Below are positions 5,762 through 6,327 of a stretch of 6,327 bases of DNA, piece after piece. A program made the position numbers and the translations under genes. The notes beneath the pieces are model-generated. The model was not told the DNA's origin and did not search any database. It worked only from the letters and a program-made list of their open reading frames with translations. Positions within the stretch are counted from its first letter, which is position 1; every line of letters begins with the position of its first letter. The stretch comes from Blastocatellia bacterium (lineage in GTDB: Bacteria > Acidobacteriota > Blastocatellia > Pyrinomonadales > Pyrinomonadaceae), in NCBI GenBank assembly GCA_013695495.1, contig JACDAK010000225.1, positions 1 through 6,327 on the forward strand, given 5' to 3'.

Positions 5762-5881
5762 ATGGCGAACCCTGGAATCGCCGAGTCTCTGCTTTTTGCT
5801 TTCGTATTAACTGCAGGGACCACGCTAGCAACTCTCAGCATGATCTTGATCGGCCTCATTTTTTATTTCTTGTTTCGCTAA
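5762..5881 (+). CDS. Small single-pass membrane protein, 39 residues
   Basis: The ORF begins MANPGIAESLLFAFVLTAG and ends in a strongly hydrophobic segment closed by FYFLFR before TAA (5879-5881). Residues about 9-38 would make one long, or two short, membrane spans. The aromatic/Arg C-terminal end resembles a membrane-interface anchor. It follows the 80-residue membrane protein after 23 nt in the same direction. No good Shine-Dalgarno is visible (only an A-rich AAAGAC region), so coupling to the upstream gene is possible. No family is recognised. Confidence 0.5.
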   Translation: MANPGIAESLLFAFVLTAGTTLATLSMILIGLIFYFLFR

Positions 5882-5911
5882 TGATCAGTACACCCAGCGT
5901 TCGAAACGTCA

Positions 5912-5949
5912 GAGTTCCCAAGACCGTCTTATCCCGGGTCAAGGGACTT
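5912..5949. terminator. Weak imperfect inverted repeat in the convergent spacer
   Basis: TCCC-AA-GACC (5916-5925) pairs with GGTC-AA-GGGA (5937-5946) across an AA/AA internal loop, with an 11-base apical loop. It lies between the plus-strand small membrane genes and the minus-strand dapD stop at 5964, where a bidirectional terminator would be expected. There is no clean T-tract on either side, so this is a weak candidate. Confidence 0.2.
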
Positions 5950-5961
5950 AATTAAGCCTAT

Positions 5962-6327
5962 TTAACGAAGATGATCTTCCAGCTTGGTCGACGCGTCCGT
6001 CTTTTCGTCGCGGTATTTGACGATTATCGGGCAGTAGATCGAGAGGCCATTGTTGCGGCCGAATTCGTTTGAGACGGCACGCGAACCTTGTACGACGACG
6101 GCCCCGGGCGGTATCTCAAGCGGACGGTTGTTGTCAGACTTGATAACGGTTTCGTTCACAAGGTCAAAGACCGGCGTCGACCGCGTTAGAATAACTCCCG
6201 ATGCAAGCACCGCGCGTTCGCGAACGATCGTTCCTTCGTAAACTCCCGTGTTTCCGCCGACCAGCACGTCATCTTCTATCACGACCGGCACCGCGCCGAC
6301 GGGTTCGAGCACGCCGCCGATCTGTGC
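5962..6327 (-). CDS. dapD: 2,3,4,5-tetrahydropyridine-2,6-dicarboxylate N-succinyltransferase, C-terminal part
   Basis: Cytosolic trimeric acyltransferase that succinylates tetrahydrodipicolinate with succinyl-CoA, in the succinylase branch of lysine and meso-diaminopimelate synthesis. The visible 121 C-terminal residues start AQIGGVLEPVGAVPVVIEDD, which closely matches the conserved DapD core. Left-handed beta-helix hexapeptide turns follow (VLVGGNTGVYEGTIV, RAVLASGVILTRSTPV), then the C-terminal NGLSIYCPIIVKYRDEKT and LEDHLR. Family members are about 270-280 aa, so roughly the first 150 residues lie beyond the right edge. A GTG at 6310-6312 within the conserved core is not the true start. 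The gene is convergent with the plus-strand accessory genes and shares the aspartate-to-lysine pathway with asd. Confidence 0.93.
   Translation of the reverse strand, partial: AQIGGVLEPVGAVPVVIEDDVLVGGNTGVYEGTIVRERAVLASGVILTRSTPVFDLVNETVIKSDNNRPLEIPPGAVVVQGSRAVSNEFGRNNGLSIYCPIIVKYRDEKTDASTKLEDHLR

Noticed and set aside
5947..5956. Perfect 10-bp palindrome CTTAATTAAG upstream of the dapD stop
   Set aside because: AT-rich, no loop, no T-tract; palindromes this short are expected by chance.

Overview
This window looks like a mid-GC bacterial chromosome, with a conserved amino-acid-biosynthesis block on the minus strand and an accessory stretch of poorly characterised genes on the plus strand. 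The fungal/archaeal-type aspartate-semialdehyde dehydrogenase, the succinylase-pathway DapD and the secreted orphan families would suit an Acidobacteriota/Blastocatellia-like genome. That placement is a guess from gene style; nothing here proves it.

Positions 1-3076, minus strand: a tight co-directional cluster, transcribed right to left. The order is a small acidic CsbD-like protein (2837-3076), a class I PLP aminotransferase (1671-2822), aspartate-semialdehyde dehydrogenase asd (610-1647) and the N-terminal 199 residues of an AI-2E/PerM-family permease (597 to beyond the left edge). Gaps are 12-23 nt, so this is very probably one operon. A good sigma70-like promoter (3085-3113) lies so close to the first gene that its transcript would be nearly leaderless.

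Positions 3077-3350: divergent intergenic region with that promoter, one doubtful 39-codon ORF on the minus strand, and a strong Shine-Dalgarno for the plus-strand gene that follows.

Positions 3351-5881, plus strand: accessory region. It holds a secreted protein of an uncharacterised family (3351-3872), a possible 38-aa membrane peptide (3933-4049), what looks like a decayed gene with at least one frameshift (about 4084-4419), a strong GC-rich leader hairpin (4526-4550), and a 230-aa mostly helical orphan (4580-5272). A 39-codon ORF then starts inside the orphan's stop codon (5272-5391), followed by two small membrane proteins (5496-5738 and 5762-5881).

Positions 5882-6327: a short convergent spacer, then the C-terminal 121 residues of DapD (tetrahydrodipicolinate N-succinyltransferase), minus strand, running off the right edge.

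Functionally, Asd makes L-aspartate-4-semialdehyde, the branch point to lysine/diaminopimelate, threonine and methionine. DapD acts four steps later on the lysine branch. The aminotransferase beside asd could feed the same pathway by making aspartate or as the succinyl-DAP aminotransferase, but its substrate cannot be read from sequence. No tRNA, rRNA, CRISPR array, transposase or integrase was seen.
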